DNA of 64,000 nucleotides. Source: Adhaeribacter aerolatus (GTDB lineage: Bacteria > Bacteroidota > Bacteroidia > Cytophagales > Hymenobacteraceae). The notes beneath the pieces were generated by a model. That model saw only the letters and a program-made list of their open reading frames with translations. It was not told where the DNA came from and ran no database searches. Positions 43,766 to 52,326 of this stretch are shown here, in pieces. Position numbers and translations under genes: made by a program. The stretch covers positions 1 to 64,000 of the forward strand of contig NZ_BJYS01000031.1 of the NCBI RefSeq assembly GCF_007991635.1, given 5' to 3'. Position 1 is the stretch's first letter; every line of letters starts with the position of its first letter.

Positions 43766-44506
43766 ATGAAAATCGGATTGTTTATTCCGTGTTATGTAGA
43801 CCAGTTTTACCCGCAGGTGGCTATTGCTACCCTGCAATTATTGGAAAAACTGGGGCTGGATGTAGATTACCCGCTGAATCAAACCTGTTGCGGTCAGCCC
43901 ATGGCCAATTCAGGTTTTGAAAAGTATGCCAAAGGCTGCGATGCGTTGTTTACGAAAAACTTTGCCCAGTACGACTACATTGTATCGCCTTCCGGCAGTT
44001 GCGTGCTGCACGTAAAAGAGCACCTGCACGATGACAAAAATCCGGCAGCTGCCGAACACATCCGGGGCCGGGTTTACGAGTTATGCGAATTCCTGACCGA
44101 TATATTAAAAGTGAAGGATTTAGAGGCCCGTTTTCCGCATAAAGTAGGTTTTCATATTAGTTGCCACGGACAGCGCGGGTTGCACTTAAGCCAGATGTCG
44201 GAACTCGTAGCCGAAGATTTTTCGAAGCCCGGCTACCTGCTGAACATGGTAAAAGATTTGGAATTGATTCCGCTAAACCGGAAAGACGAGTGCTGCGGTT
44301 TTGGCGGTACTTTCTGCGTATCGGAAGAAGCGGTTTCGGTGAAGATGGGGAAAGACCGGGTGCAGGACCATTTGCAGCACCAGGCCGAATATATTACGGG
44401 CGGCGATATGTCGTGTTTAATGCACCTGGAAGGCATTTTAAGACGCCAGAAAAGCCCGGTTAAAGTAGTTCATATTGCCGAAATATTAAACGGAAGTTAT
44501 GCATAA
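43766..44506 (+). CDS. lutA: L-lactate utilization protein LutA (LldE)
   Basis: A 246-residue iron-sulfur protein of the LutABC complex, which oxidises L-lactate to pyruvate. The duplicated CCG domains are visible: QTCCGQPMANSGF (about 40-52) with an upstream IPCYVDQFYP, and SCHGQRGLHL ... DECCGFGGTFCV (about 132-195). These bind Fe-S or act in electron transfer. It starts a three-gene operon, and its end overlaps lutB by 8 bases, implying coupled translation. Confidence 0.93.
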   Translation: MKIGLFIPCYVDQFYPQVAIATLQLLEKLGLDVDYPLNQTCCGQPMANSGFEKYAKGCDALFTKNFAQYDYIVSPSGSCVLHVKEHLHDDKNPAAAEHIRGRVYELCEFLTDILKVKDLEARFPHKVGFHISCHGQRGLHLSQMSELVAEDFSKPGYLLNMVKDLELIPLNRKDECCGFGGTFCVSEEAVSVKMGKDRVQDHLQHQAEYITGGDMSCLMHLEGILRRQKSPVKVVHIAEILNGSYA

Positions 44507-45893
44507 CGAATACATCATACCTACGGACCACGCCACTGCGGCCGAGGTATTTTTGCAGGACGAAGAACGCGCCAACTGGCACGACAAAGCTTTGTGGTTT
44601 ATCCGGGAAAAACGCGATGTCGCCACCAAGCAAATACCCGATTGGGAATTGCTCCGCGAAACGGCCTCGCAGATAAAGCAAAATGTGCTGGGTAACCTGG
44701 ATAATTACCTAGAGATGTTTGAGCAGAACGCCCTGCAAAACGGCATCAAGGTACACTGGGCCGCCGATGCCGCCGAACACAACCAGATTGTCCTGAATAT
44801 TATTCAGCAGCACGGCATTCAGAAACTGGTAAAAAGCAAATCGATGCTGACCGAAGAATGCCACCTGAATGATTATTTACTGGAGAACGGCATTGATGTG
44901 ATTGATACGGATTTGGGCGAACGCGTGGTACAACTGGCCAAAGAACCGCCCAGCCACATTGTGCTGCCGTGTATTCATAAGCGCAAAGAAGAAGTAGGCG
45001 AATTATTTCACATCCATTTGGGTACCGAAAAAGGCGCCAGCGACCCGGCTTACCTTACCGAAGCTGCCCGCCAGCATTTGCGCGAAAAATTCCTGACTTC
45101 CGATTTAGCTATTACCGGCGTAAACTTTGCCATTGCCGAAACCGGCGGTTTTGTGGTATGCACCAACGAAGGCAACGCCGATATGGGCGCGCATTTGGCC
45201 AAAGTACACATTGCCTGCATGGGCATCGAGAAAATAATACCCAAAGCTGAAAATCTGGGCGTGTTTTTACGTTTGCTCGCCCGCAGCGCTACCGGTCAGC
45301 CCATAACTACTTACTCCAGCCATTTTCACCGGCCGGCCAAAGGCCAGGAAATGCACCTGGTGCTGGTAGATAACGGCCGCAGCGTGCAGTTGGGCCTCAA
45401 AGATTTTTACAACTCGCTTAAGTGTATTCGTTGCGGAGCCTGTATCAATACTTGTCCGGTATACCGCCGCAGCGGCGGGCACAGCTACCATTACGCTATT
45501 TCGGGGCCAATTGGCGCTATTCTGGCGCCCAACATGGATATGCGTAAAAATGCCGATTTGCCTTTTGCCTCTACCCTTTGCGGTTCCTGCACCAATGTTT
45601 GTCCCGTTAAAATCGATATCCATAATCAGTTATACAAATGGCGGCAGGTATTGGGCGAAGAAGGTTATGTGCCCGCCACCAAAAAGCAAAGCATGAAAGC
45701 CATGGGTTCCTTACTTAGTAATCCTACCCTCTACCGCATAGCCGGCAAATCGGGTCGTACCATGATGCGCCTGCTACCGGGATTGGCCAACAACAAAGCC
45801 CTAAACCCCTGGGCCAAACAGCGCGACATGCCCGCGCCGCCGAAAGAAAGTTTCCGGGATTGGTATCTTAAAAACAAAAAGCAACATGACTAG
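44499..45893 (+). CDS. lutB: L-lactate utilization protein LutB (LldF)
   Basis: A 464-residue iron-sulfur oxidoreductase subunit. An N-terminal LUD-type domain (about 1-300; VKSKSMLTEECHLNDYL, GVNFAIAETGGFVVCTNEGNADMG) is followed by two 4Fe-4S clusters: CIRCGACINTCPVYRRSGGHSY (about 309-330) and CGSCTNVCPVKIDIHNQ (about 360-377). All cluster cysteines are present. Overlaps of 8 bases with both lutA and lutC mark a tightly coupled operon. Confidence 0.95.
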   Translation: MHNEYIIPTDHATAAEVFLQDEERANWHDKALWFIREKRDVATKQIPDWELLRETASQIKQNVLGNLDNYLEMFEQNALQNGIKVHWAADAAEHNQIVLNIIQQHGIQKLVKSKSMLTEECHLNDYLLENGIDVIDTDLGERVVQLAKEPPSHIVLPCIHKRKEEVGELFHIHLGTEKGASDPAYLTEAARQHLREKFLTSDLAITGVNFAIAETGGFVVCTNEGNADMGAHLAKVHIACMGIEKIIPKAENLGVFLRLLARSATGQPITTYSSHFHRPAKGQEMHLVLVDNGRSVQLGLKDFYNSLKCIRCGACINTCPVYRRSGGHSYHYAISGPIGAILAPNMDMRKNADLPFASTLCGSCTNVCPVKIDIHNQLYKWRQVLGEEGYVPATKKQSMKAMGSLLSNPTLYRIAGKSGRTMMRLLPGLANNKALNPWAKQRDMPAPPKESFRDWYLKNKKQHD

Positions 45894-46479
45894 CCGCGAA
45901 AAAATATTAAGCCAGGTACGCCAGAATAAACCCGTAGCTGTGCCTTTGCCCGAAAATATTTCTTTTGCCACCGTAACAGCACCCGAACGGCTGCCGGCTT
46001 TTGTGAAGAGCTTTACCGGCGCCGGTGGCGTGGTAGGAATAGTTTCTGATTTGGCAAGTATTGGCCGGGAGTTGCAGGTCCTTTTTGATAAGCCAGAACG
46101 GGTGATGAACACCTTACCCGCAATAGGTTACGGGTTGGCACCGGATGAGGCCATAGCCCAAGGACACGTATTGGCTAACCTCGAAGTTGCGGTGGTTTTG
46201 GGCTCGCTGGGCGTGGCGGAGAACGGCGCTATCTGGGTATCGGCCGAAAACATTCCGACGCGGGTACTGCCCTTTATTTGTGAGCACCTGGTATTGGTTT
46301 TGCCCCAAAGCCAAATAGTTGGCACCATGCACGAGGCCTACGCGGTACTACCAAAATCATTCCCGGATTACGGCGTATTCATTGCCGGCCCTTCCCGCAC
46401 CGCCGATATCGAACAATCGCTGGTAATTGGCGCGCATGGCCCTAAAAGAGCCCACGTGTTTATTCTGGAAAAAGAATAA
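45886..46479 (+). CDS. lutC: L-lactate utilization protein LutC (LldG)
   Basis: A 197-residue LUD-domain protein, the third LutABC component. Visible: ATVTAPERLPAFVKSFTGAGG, VAVVLGSLGVAENGAIWVSA (about 106-125), LVLVLPQSQIVGTMHEAY (about 142-159) and IAGPSRTADIEQSLVIGAHGP (about 172-192). Start overlaps lutB by 8 bases. A bidirectional terminator follows. Location among rhamnose and pectin genes suggests the lactate is produced by rhamnose breakdown; that is inference. Confidence 0.93.
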   Translation: MTSREKILSQVRQNKPVAVPLPENISFATVTAPERLPAFVKSFTGAGGVVGIVSDLASIGRELQVLFDKPERVMNTLPAIGYGLAPDEAIAQGHVLANLEVAVVLGSLGVAENGAIWVSAENIPTRVLPFICEHLVLVLPQSQIVGTMHEAYAVLPKSFPDYGVFIAGPSRTADIEQSLVIGAHGPKRAHVFILEKE

Positions 46480-46674
46480 TCTTCCGGAAATTCCCCTTAA
46501 AGGGGTTAGTTGAAATAGCGGAACCTATTTTTAATGATGATAATAGATTCTTCCATAAGCTTAGAATGACAAACCGTGTTCACTTATGCGCTATAGCCAA
46601 ATAATAATACCAGAATACTTTAGTTAACCTTTTTTACAATCGGTTTACCTCGGCAAAAATCATTTAAGGGCAAC

Positions 46675-46709
46675 AAAAAAAGCCGCCCCGTTTCAAGAGC
46701 GGCTTTTTT
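46675..46709. terminator. Bidirectional terminator between lutC and GH28
   Basis: A-run, GCCGC, 12-nt loop, GCGGC, T-run form a clean hairpin. It serves lutABC from the left and the pectin operon from the right. Confidence 0.85.
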
Positions 46710-46726
46710 ATTTGTCCACCTATCAT

Positions 46727-48493
46727 TTACCGCAAAACCAAAGCTTTGCTGTTCAGGTCTTTGCCTTTAACAACCTGGGTAGCGGGGTTCTGAAAATCTT
46801 CTTTTTCCAGTTTTACGTTCTGGGTTTTGGGGCCCAGCACCTGCACCACCGGCGCTTTTATGTCCGGATACGTCAGCCCTTTAATATCTATATTTTTGCT
46901 GTTGTAAAGCGTAACCGCCGGACCCTTTTCCGGAATTACCTTTACATTTTTCAGGGTAATGCCATCCACATCCACCGCCGAAATTCCTTGCTTGGCCTTT
47001 AAGGTAGCGTTTTCCAGGCTTACGTTTTGTAAGTTCATTTCGGGTAAACCCTGTAGAACCAAAGCTTTGTCGGCACCGGCTACGGTAATATTTTTCATGT
47101 AAATATTCTTGAACGAGGGCGTTTCTTCGGTAACGGGTACCAGCTTTTCGCTGCGGGCTTCGGTGCTGGCTTTCTGGTCGGCTTCGAGTACCGGGGAGTT
47201 GCCGCCGTAAAACAAATTAAAACTAATGGCTTCGGTCGGAATATTTACCATATCGATGTTCGAAATCCAGATATTTTCGACTACGCCTCCCCGGCCGCGG
47301 GTACTCTTAAAGCGCAGCCCGATATCGGTACCCATAAACAAACAGTTAGATACGTGCACGTTTTTAACGCCGCCCGACATTTCGCTGCCCACCACAAAGC
47401 CGCCGTGGCCGTGGTACACCACGTTGTTTTTCACAATCACGTTTTCGGTGGGTATGCCGCGGTCGCGGCCGTCTTTGTCTTTGCCCGATTTAAAGCAGAT
47501 GGCATCGTCGCCGACATCAAAAATATTATCGTGGATAACGGCGTTTTTGCACGATTCCAAATCCAGACCGTCGCCGTTCTGCGAGAACCAGGGATTCCGC
47601 ACGTTTAGGTTACGCAAGGTTACGTCTTCGCACATCAGCGGGTGTAAATTCCAGGCCGGCGAATTCTGGAAAGTAGGACCATCGAGTAATACTTTTTTGC
47701 AACTAATCAGGCTTACCATTACCGGCCGCATAAAATTTTTCACGGCTTCAAACTGCTCTTTGCGGGTAAAGTTGGGCACGTTAAAATTATCTTTCGTATC
47801 GCCTTTTTTAGAGTTAGCCGTGGGGTACCATACGTTGCTGTCGTCGCTCAACACACCACCCGATTTAACCAGGGTATTCCACTGGGCCGCCGTTAGCTTG
47901 CTTTTTTTAACCGGCCGCCAGGCTTCACCCGACCCGTCGAAAGTTCCCTTGCCCGTAATCGCGACGTTTTCCAAATTCCGGCCCGAAATCGGTGATTGGC
48001 AGCGGTAGGTGTTCAAACCCTCGAAACTAGTTTGGACCAGCGGGTAATCGTCGAAATCTTTGCTGAAAATAACCATGGCCCCCGCCTCGGCGTGCAAATT
48101 AATATTGCTGCGGAGCACAATGGGCCCGGTAAGCCACATACCCCGCGGAATAACCACTTTGCCCCCACCCTTCGCGGAAGCAGCTGCAATGGCTTTTTCA
48201 AAGGCCTGGGTATTTTTCGTAAGTCCATCGCCAACAGCCCCAAAGTCGGTAATAATTACAGTGTTATCTGGTATCCGGGGTTCCTGTACCCGGGGCATGT
48301 TAAATTCCAGGCCGGTATATAAATCGGTGGTAGATGCCTTATTTACCGGAACGGCCGGTGTGGCGGGGGAAGAGGACATTGCCGGCGTGGCGGCAGTTGA
48401 ACTGTTGGGTTGGGGCTGGCAGGCCGAAAGGAATAAGCCGGTGAGGCCCATAAAAAGGCCCAGCCGGCCCCAAATATTAATGTTAGTATTCAT
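46727..48493 (-). CDS. Polygalacturonase-type GH28, lipoprotein
   Basis: A 588-residue lipoprotein (lipobox LFLSAC, Cys25; Ser/Thr/Pro/Ala-rich linker 30-55). The right-handed beta-helix GH28 active site is intact: Asn306-Gly-Asp308 (QNGDGLDL), Asp329-Asp330 (DVGDDAICFKSG), and His363-Gly364 (GHGGFVVGSE). The basic residue region RFKSTRGRGG follows near 401. It hydrolyses the alpha-1,4 galacturonan or the GalA-Rha backbone; endo versus exo action cannot be told. It is the last gene of the leftward pectin operon, 35 bases after GH43. Confidence 0.95.
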   Translation of the reverse strand: MNTNINIWGRLGLFMGLTGLFLSACQPQPNSSTAATPAMSSSPATPAVPVNKASTTDLYTGLEFNMPRVQEPRIPDNTVIITDFGAVGDGLTKNTQAFEKAIAAASAKGGGKVVIPRGMWLTGPIVLRSNINLHAEAGAMVIFSKDFDDYPLVQTSFEGLNTYRCQSPISGRNLENVAITGKGTFDGSGEAWRPVKKSKLTAAQWNTLVKSGGVLSDDSNVWYPTANSKKGDTKDNFNVPNFTRKEQFEAVKNFMRPVMVSLISCKKVLLDGPTFQNSPAWNLHPLMCEDVTLRNLNVRNPWFSQNGDGLDLESCKNAVIHDNIFDVGDDAICFKSGKDKDGRDRGIPTENVIVKNNVVYHGHGGFVVGSEMSGGVKNVHVSNCLFMGTDIGLRFKSTRGRGGVVENIWISNIDMVNIPTEAISFNLFYGGNSPVLEADQKASTEARSEKLVPVTEETPSFKNIYMKNITVAGADKALVLQGLPEMNLQNVSLENATLKAKQGISAVDVDGITLKNVKVIPEKGPAVTLYNSKNIDIKGLTYPDIKAPVVQVLGPKTQNVKLEKEDFQNPATQVVKGKDLNSKALVLR

Positions 48494-48528
48494 AAGCGTA
48501 TTGGTTAACTATTTAGAATATGGCAAAA

Positions 48529-50226
48529 TTATTTAGTACCCGGTACACCGGCCTGGGTGGCAGCGCCAATGGGTTCTACCCGAAACCAGTCAAAATCGGC
48601 ATAACCCGAATCGTTCGTCTGGGTTTCGCGGGTGCAAAACAGGCCTACTTTGGCGCCTTTCCAGCGGGCTACTTCGGCTTGAAATGCCTCCCCTATCTGG
48701 GTAAACTGTTGTCCATCGAGGCTGTAGCTGAAGCGGCATTTGGCGCCTTCCGTTACCTGCACCCGGAAGTAGACGGTGGGGTTATTTACTTTGGTTATTT
48801 CTTTCTCCTGTTCGGGCTGGCCTTTTACGGCATCTTTACCCAGGGTGTAAACCAGGTACAGTCCGTCTTTTTTACTTTTCAGGGCCAGATTAGCGTAACT
48901 AAAGCCCATCATGACTAAACCGGCTTTTTCGTTTTCGAGTTTGGTATTGGGTTTAAAGGTAAGTCTGGTAGTAACCATAAAGACCTCAGCGGGCAGTTTC
49001 TGCAACAGCACATTCGGAGCATCCCACAAACTTTTCGCCCCTTCGGGTAATTTATCGGAATAGAGGCGCAAGGTACCGGCCGCCGGATTTACAAAAGCCC
49101 AGGTGGCTTTAGGATTGGCTTGCCACTGCCATTGCAAACCCAAACCGGGGCCGTTAAATTCATCGGATTCTGGCGGCGTCCGGATGGGGTAGGTTTTCTT
49201 TACATCAGGCTTTTTATAGGTAAGTACCGGCTGGCCTTTGCCATCGCCGTCTTTGTCTTCGCCAATTACGGGCCAGTCGTTTACCCAACGCATGGGCTGC
49301 AGGTGCACCACCCGGCCGTATTGCTCTTTGTCCTGGAAATGCAGAAACCAGTCTTCCCCGGTTGGGGTGGTTACCCAGGCGCCCTGGTGCGGTCCGTTTA
49401 CCGGCGTAGCCCCCTGGTCCATGACTACTTGCCGCTCGTAAGGCCCGTACACGTTTTTACTGCGCAGCACCAATTGCCAGCCGGTTGGTACGCCACCCGC
49501 CGGGGCAAAAATATAGTAGTAACCGTTGCGCTTGTAAAATTTAGGGCCTTCAATAGTAGGGTCGAGTTCATGGCCGTCGTACACAATTTTGCCTTCGTCT
49601 AAGGTTTTGGTGCCTGCGGCATTCAGCTTTTTAACGGCTAGTATACTTTTAATGCCCGCCCGGCTGCCGGCGTAAGCATACACCAGGTACACCTGTCCGT
49701 CTTCGTCCCACAAAGGGCAAGGGTCAATTAAGCCTTTGCCGGCGGCCACTAAAACGGGTTCACTCCAGGGGCCGGCCGGGTGTTTGGCCTTGGTTAAGTA
49801 AATACCAAAATCCGGGTCGGGGTAATAAATTAAATATTCTTTGTTATGGTACCGGATGGCGGGTGCCCAAACGCCTTCGCCGTGACGCGGTACGGCAAAA
49901 TGGTCGAAGGGCGGCTGTCGCGGCAAAGCATGGCCAATGAGCTGCCAGTTTACCAAATCCTTGGAGTGCAGCACCGGTAAGCCAGGCACATCTTCGAACG
50001 AAGAAGATATCAGGTAATAATCTTCCCCCACCCGAATGGCATCGGGGTCGGAGTAGTCGGCGTTCAGAACAGGGTTTTTGTAAGTACCGTTGCCCTGGTC
50101 GGCTACCCACACCTTCGATACGTAAGGCACATTTTGCGCTACATTTGGTTGTTTTCCGCTTTTTTTCTGGGCTAAAGCACTAAATCCGAAACAGGCTATA
50201 AAAGCAGGTATTAGCAGAATTTTCAT
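48529..50226 (-). CDS. GH43 family glycosidase (arabinosidase/xylosidase type)
   Basis: A 565-residue secreted enzyme with signal peptide 1-20. The five-bladed propeller begins with NADYSDPDAIRVGEDYYLISSSFE (general base Asp60 in SDPD). The catalytic acid Glu appears to be in LDPTIEGPKFYKRNGYY (about residue 228). A C-terminal beta-sandwich at about 355-565 (GLQWQWQANPKATWAF ... SGYADFDWFRVEP) is the usual xylan/arabinan GH43 extension, as in subfamily 12. Substrate is probably arabinan or xylogalacturonan side chains. It is in the middle of the pectin operon with 37- and 35-base gaps. Confidence 0.92.
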   Translation of the reverse strand: MKILLIPAFIACFGFSALAQKKSGKQPNVAQNVPYVSKVWVADQGNGTYKNPVLNADYSDPDAIRVGEDYYLISSSFEDVPGLPVLHSKDLVNWQLIGHALPRQPPFDHFAVPRHGEGVWAPAIRYHNKEYLIYYPDPDFGIYLTKAKHPAGPWSEPVLVAAGKGLIDPCPLWDEDGQVYLVYAYAGSRAGIKSILAVKKLNAAGTKTLDEGKIVYDGHELDPTIEGPKFYKRNGYYYIFAPAGGVPTGWQLVLRSKNVYGPYERQVVMDQGATPVNGPHQGAWVTTPTGEDWFLHFQDKEQYGRVVHLQPMRWVNDWPVIGEDKDGDGKGQPVLTYKKPDVKKTYPIRTPPESDEFNGPGLGLQWQWQANPKATWAFVNPAAGTLRLYSDKLPEGAKSLWDAPNVLLQKLPAEVFMVTTRLTFKPNTKLENEKAGLVMMGFSYANLALKSKKDGLYLVYTLGKDAVKGQPEQEKEITKVNNPTVYFRVQVTEGAKCRFSYSLDGQQFTQIGEAFQAEVARWKGAKVGLFCTRETQTNDSGYADFDWFRVEPIGAATQAGVPGTK

Positions 50227-50263
50227 AAGCTTAACTTATCGGGTCCAGTATTTTTATACGATT

Positions 50264-51256
50264 TTACTTTTGGGTAATAACCGGACGCCAGGAAATTTCG
50301 CCCCGGAAAATATTATCTAAGGTGTACTTTTTTATTTCTTTGGCCGATAAAGTTTTTGCCCATTTAACCCGGCCCATGACATTGGCACCGATGCTTTTGT
50401 ACTCGGCGTAAAAGGCCGTTTTTTCGTTTTCGGGGTTGCGCCAGTTATCCCAGCCCGCCGGCACAATGTGGTTGCCCATCCGGGTCCGGATAAAAACGGT
50501 TTTGGCGTAAGGCCGCCAGGGCCGCCCCAGAAAAACTTTTTGGGCTTCGGGCGCCGCGGTTAGTTCGCAATCGAAAAAAACGTAGCCAAAGGCTTGCTCC
50601 GGCGTAGTGGAGGCCGCCGTGATGTAAGAATTAGTTAAACTGTGGATGGTACAGTTCTGAAATACCGCCGTGGCTTCGCCGAAAATAAAATCGGTGGTGC
50701 CCTCGATGTAACAATCCTGGTAATATTGCCGGCTATCAGCGGTAGCAGTATACAAGGTATCCTGGTTACCCAGCAGGCGGCAATTCCGGATAATTACCCG
50801 GTCGCCTTCTACGTGTAAAGCCACCGCCTGCCCCACCCGCCCGGCCGTATTCCGAATGGTTAAATTTTCGGCCACAAAATCATCGCCTTGTACCAGCACC
50901 GTGTAAGAAGTAAAAGTCATGTACTTGTCGCGGCCGGATGGGTCTTTACCGCCCGGAAAAGGTTTGCCGGTGTGGTCGTTGTTCGTGATTACCGTGTTTT
51001 CCCGGCTTTCGCCGCGCAGGGTTATTTTCTTTTTCCAGGAAGGAATAATTACTTTCTCGTTATAAATGCCGCTTTTAATATAGATAATTACTTGCTGCTG
51101 CGAAAGGTCGCGCACGGCATTTACTGCCTCCTGGATGGTTTTAAACTGGCCGCTGCCATCCTGGGCCACCGTAAAAGAACTGGGGTAAGTGGTGGGCTGG
51201 GCATACAAAGAGCAAGCCGAGAGTAAAGTCCAGAATAAAAGAATTAATTTTTTCAT
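50264..51256 (-). CDS. Pectin methylesterase, CE8 (first copy)
   Basis: A 330-residue secreted beta-helix esterase, signal peptide 1-19, that removes methyl esters from homogalacturonan so that PL1 and GH28 can act. Active site: acid Asp166 in GNQDTLYT, nucleophile Asp189 in GTTDFIFGEA, and Arg245 in LGRPWRPY. All signature regions are present. It is followed by GH43 after 37 bases and preceded by a second CE8 copy after 33 bases. The two copies share architecture but differ in many positions, so they are not a recent duplication. Confidence 0.95.
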   Translation of the reverse strand: MKKLILLFWTLLSACSLYAQPTTYPSSFTVAQDGSGQFKTIQEAVNAVRDLSQQQVIIYIKSGIYNEKVIIPSWKKKITLRGESRENTVITNNDHTGKPFPGGKDPSGRDKYMTFTSYTVLVQGDDFVAENLTIRNTAGRVGQAVALHVEGDRVIIRNCRLLGNQDTLYTATADSRQYYQDCYIEGTTDFIFGEATAVFQNCTIHSLTNSYITAASTTPEQAFGYVFFDCELTAAPEAQKVFLGRPWRPYAKTVFIRTRMGNHIVPAGWDNWRNPENEKTAFYAEYKSIGANVMGRVKWAKTLSAKEIKKYTLDNIFRGEISWRPVITQK

Positions 51257-51289
51257 GTTGTTGTGGTAGTTACGCCCAATCGGTTAAAG

Positions 51290-52300
51290 TTAACGGGCTG
51301 GTGCTTTGTATTCGGTGCCTGGCCGCCAGTCGCCGAGTACTGTTTCGGGGGTAAACGCGCTGGCGGCGGTATCGGTGAGTTGTTTGGCCCACTTTACCCG
51401 GTTTTGGGGGTTAGCACCCGGCCCGGTGCTTTTGTACTCGGCGTAAAAAGTGGTTTTCTCGGCTTCGGGTTTATCCCAGTTGTGCCAGCCTTCGGGTTTA
51501 ATTTGTTTACCTAATTGGCAGTTCAAAAAAACTGTTTTGGCATACAGGCGCCAGGGCCGGCCCAGGTAAAAAGAATGTTCGGGCGCGCTGCCGGTAATCG
51601 TACAGTTCCGGAAAACGTAACCGTATTTCGTTTCAGGCAGCGTGGAGGCCGCGGTGATGTAGCCGTTCTGCTTGCAAAATATTTCGCAATTATCGAAATA
51701 AGCCGTAGACCAGCCGAAGATGAAATCGACGGTGCCTTCGATGTAACAATTCTGGTAATACTGGCGGCTTTTTTCGCCGTAGGTATAGAGCGTATCCTGA
51801 TTACCCAAGAAGCGGCAATTTTTAAAATATATCCGGTCACCTTCTATGCGTACGGCTACGGCCTGCCCCACTGGTCCGGCGCTGTTGGCAAACGTAATAT
51901 TTTCGGCAATGAAATCGCTGCCAAATATAAAAAAGCTGGAAGACCCGGTAGTACCCATTTCTTCGCCGAACCGGTTCTTTTTCTGGGCATAATCATCGTA
52001 GGTGAGTATGGTTTTCTTTACATCTTCGCCGATAAAGGTAACCAGGTTTTTAGAAGCGGGCAGAACCAGTTTTTCTTTGTAGGTGCCGTTTTTAATAAAA
52101 ATAGTAGTCCGGGTTTTACGAAAATCCGGCACGGCGTTAATCGCTTCCTGAACGGTTTTAAAATGACCGCTGCCATCCTGGGCCACTACAAAATCGTATT
52201 GCTGCTGCGCCCATAGGGGCAAAACGCTCAGCCAGCCTAAGCAAAGCCAGATAAAATATAGCCGAATGGTTTTAATATTTATTTTTTCTGAAGCTTTCAT
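51290..52300 (-). CDS. Pectin methylesterase, CE8 (second copy)
   Basis: A 336-residue esterase of the same family as its downstream neighbour. Residues 1-31 form a signal peptide with a longer n-region (MKASEKINIKTIRLYF ... PLWAQ). Active site: Asp169 in GNQDTLYT, Asp192 in GTVDFIFGWS, Arg248 in YLGRPWRLY. It differs from the other copy at the DFIFG-following position (GWS versus GEA) and in a longer YDDYAQKKNRFGEEMG loop near 101-116. This suggests different preference for methyl pattern or chain length (inference). Confidence 0.95.
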   Translation of the reverse strand: MKASEKINIKTIRLYFIWLCLGWLSVLPLWAQQQYDFVVAQDGSGHFKTVQEAINAVPDFRKTRTTIFIKNGTYKEKLVLPASKNLVTFIGEDVKKTILTYDDYAQKKNRFGEEMGTTGSSSFFIFGSDFIAENITFANSAGPVGQAVAVRIEGDRIYFKNCRFLGNQDTLYTYGEKSRQYYQNCYIEGTVDFIFGWSTAYFDNCEIFCKQNGYITAASTLPETKYGYVFRNCTITGSAPEHSFYLGRPWRLYAKTVFLNCQLGKQIKPEGWHNWDKPEAEKTTFYAEYKSTGPGANPQNRVKWAKQLTDTAASAFTPETVLGDWRPGTEYKAPAR

Positions 52301-52326
52301 GGGAGTTACGCGGGGGCTGGGTTAAA

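Noticed and set aside
46490-46505. TCCCCTTAAAGGGG palindrome as a regulatory site
   Set aside because: Short, common type of chance palindrome; the real terminator lies further at 46675-46709.
47226-48008. 260-codon plus-strand frame opposite the GH28 gene
   Set aside because: Long antisense frame caused by codon bias of the GH28 gene; the GH28 frame has the full set of catalytic motifs.
51515-52216. 233-codon plus-strand frame opposite the second CE8 gene
   Set aside because: Antisense shadow of a gene with an intact active site.
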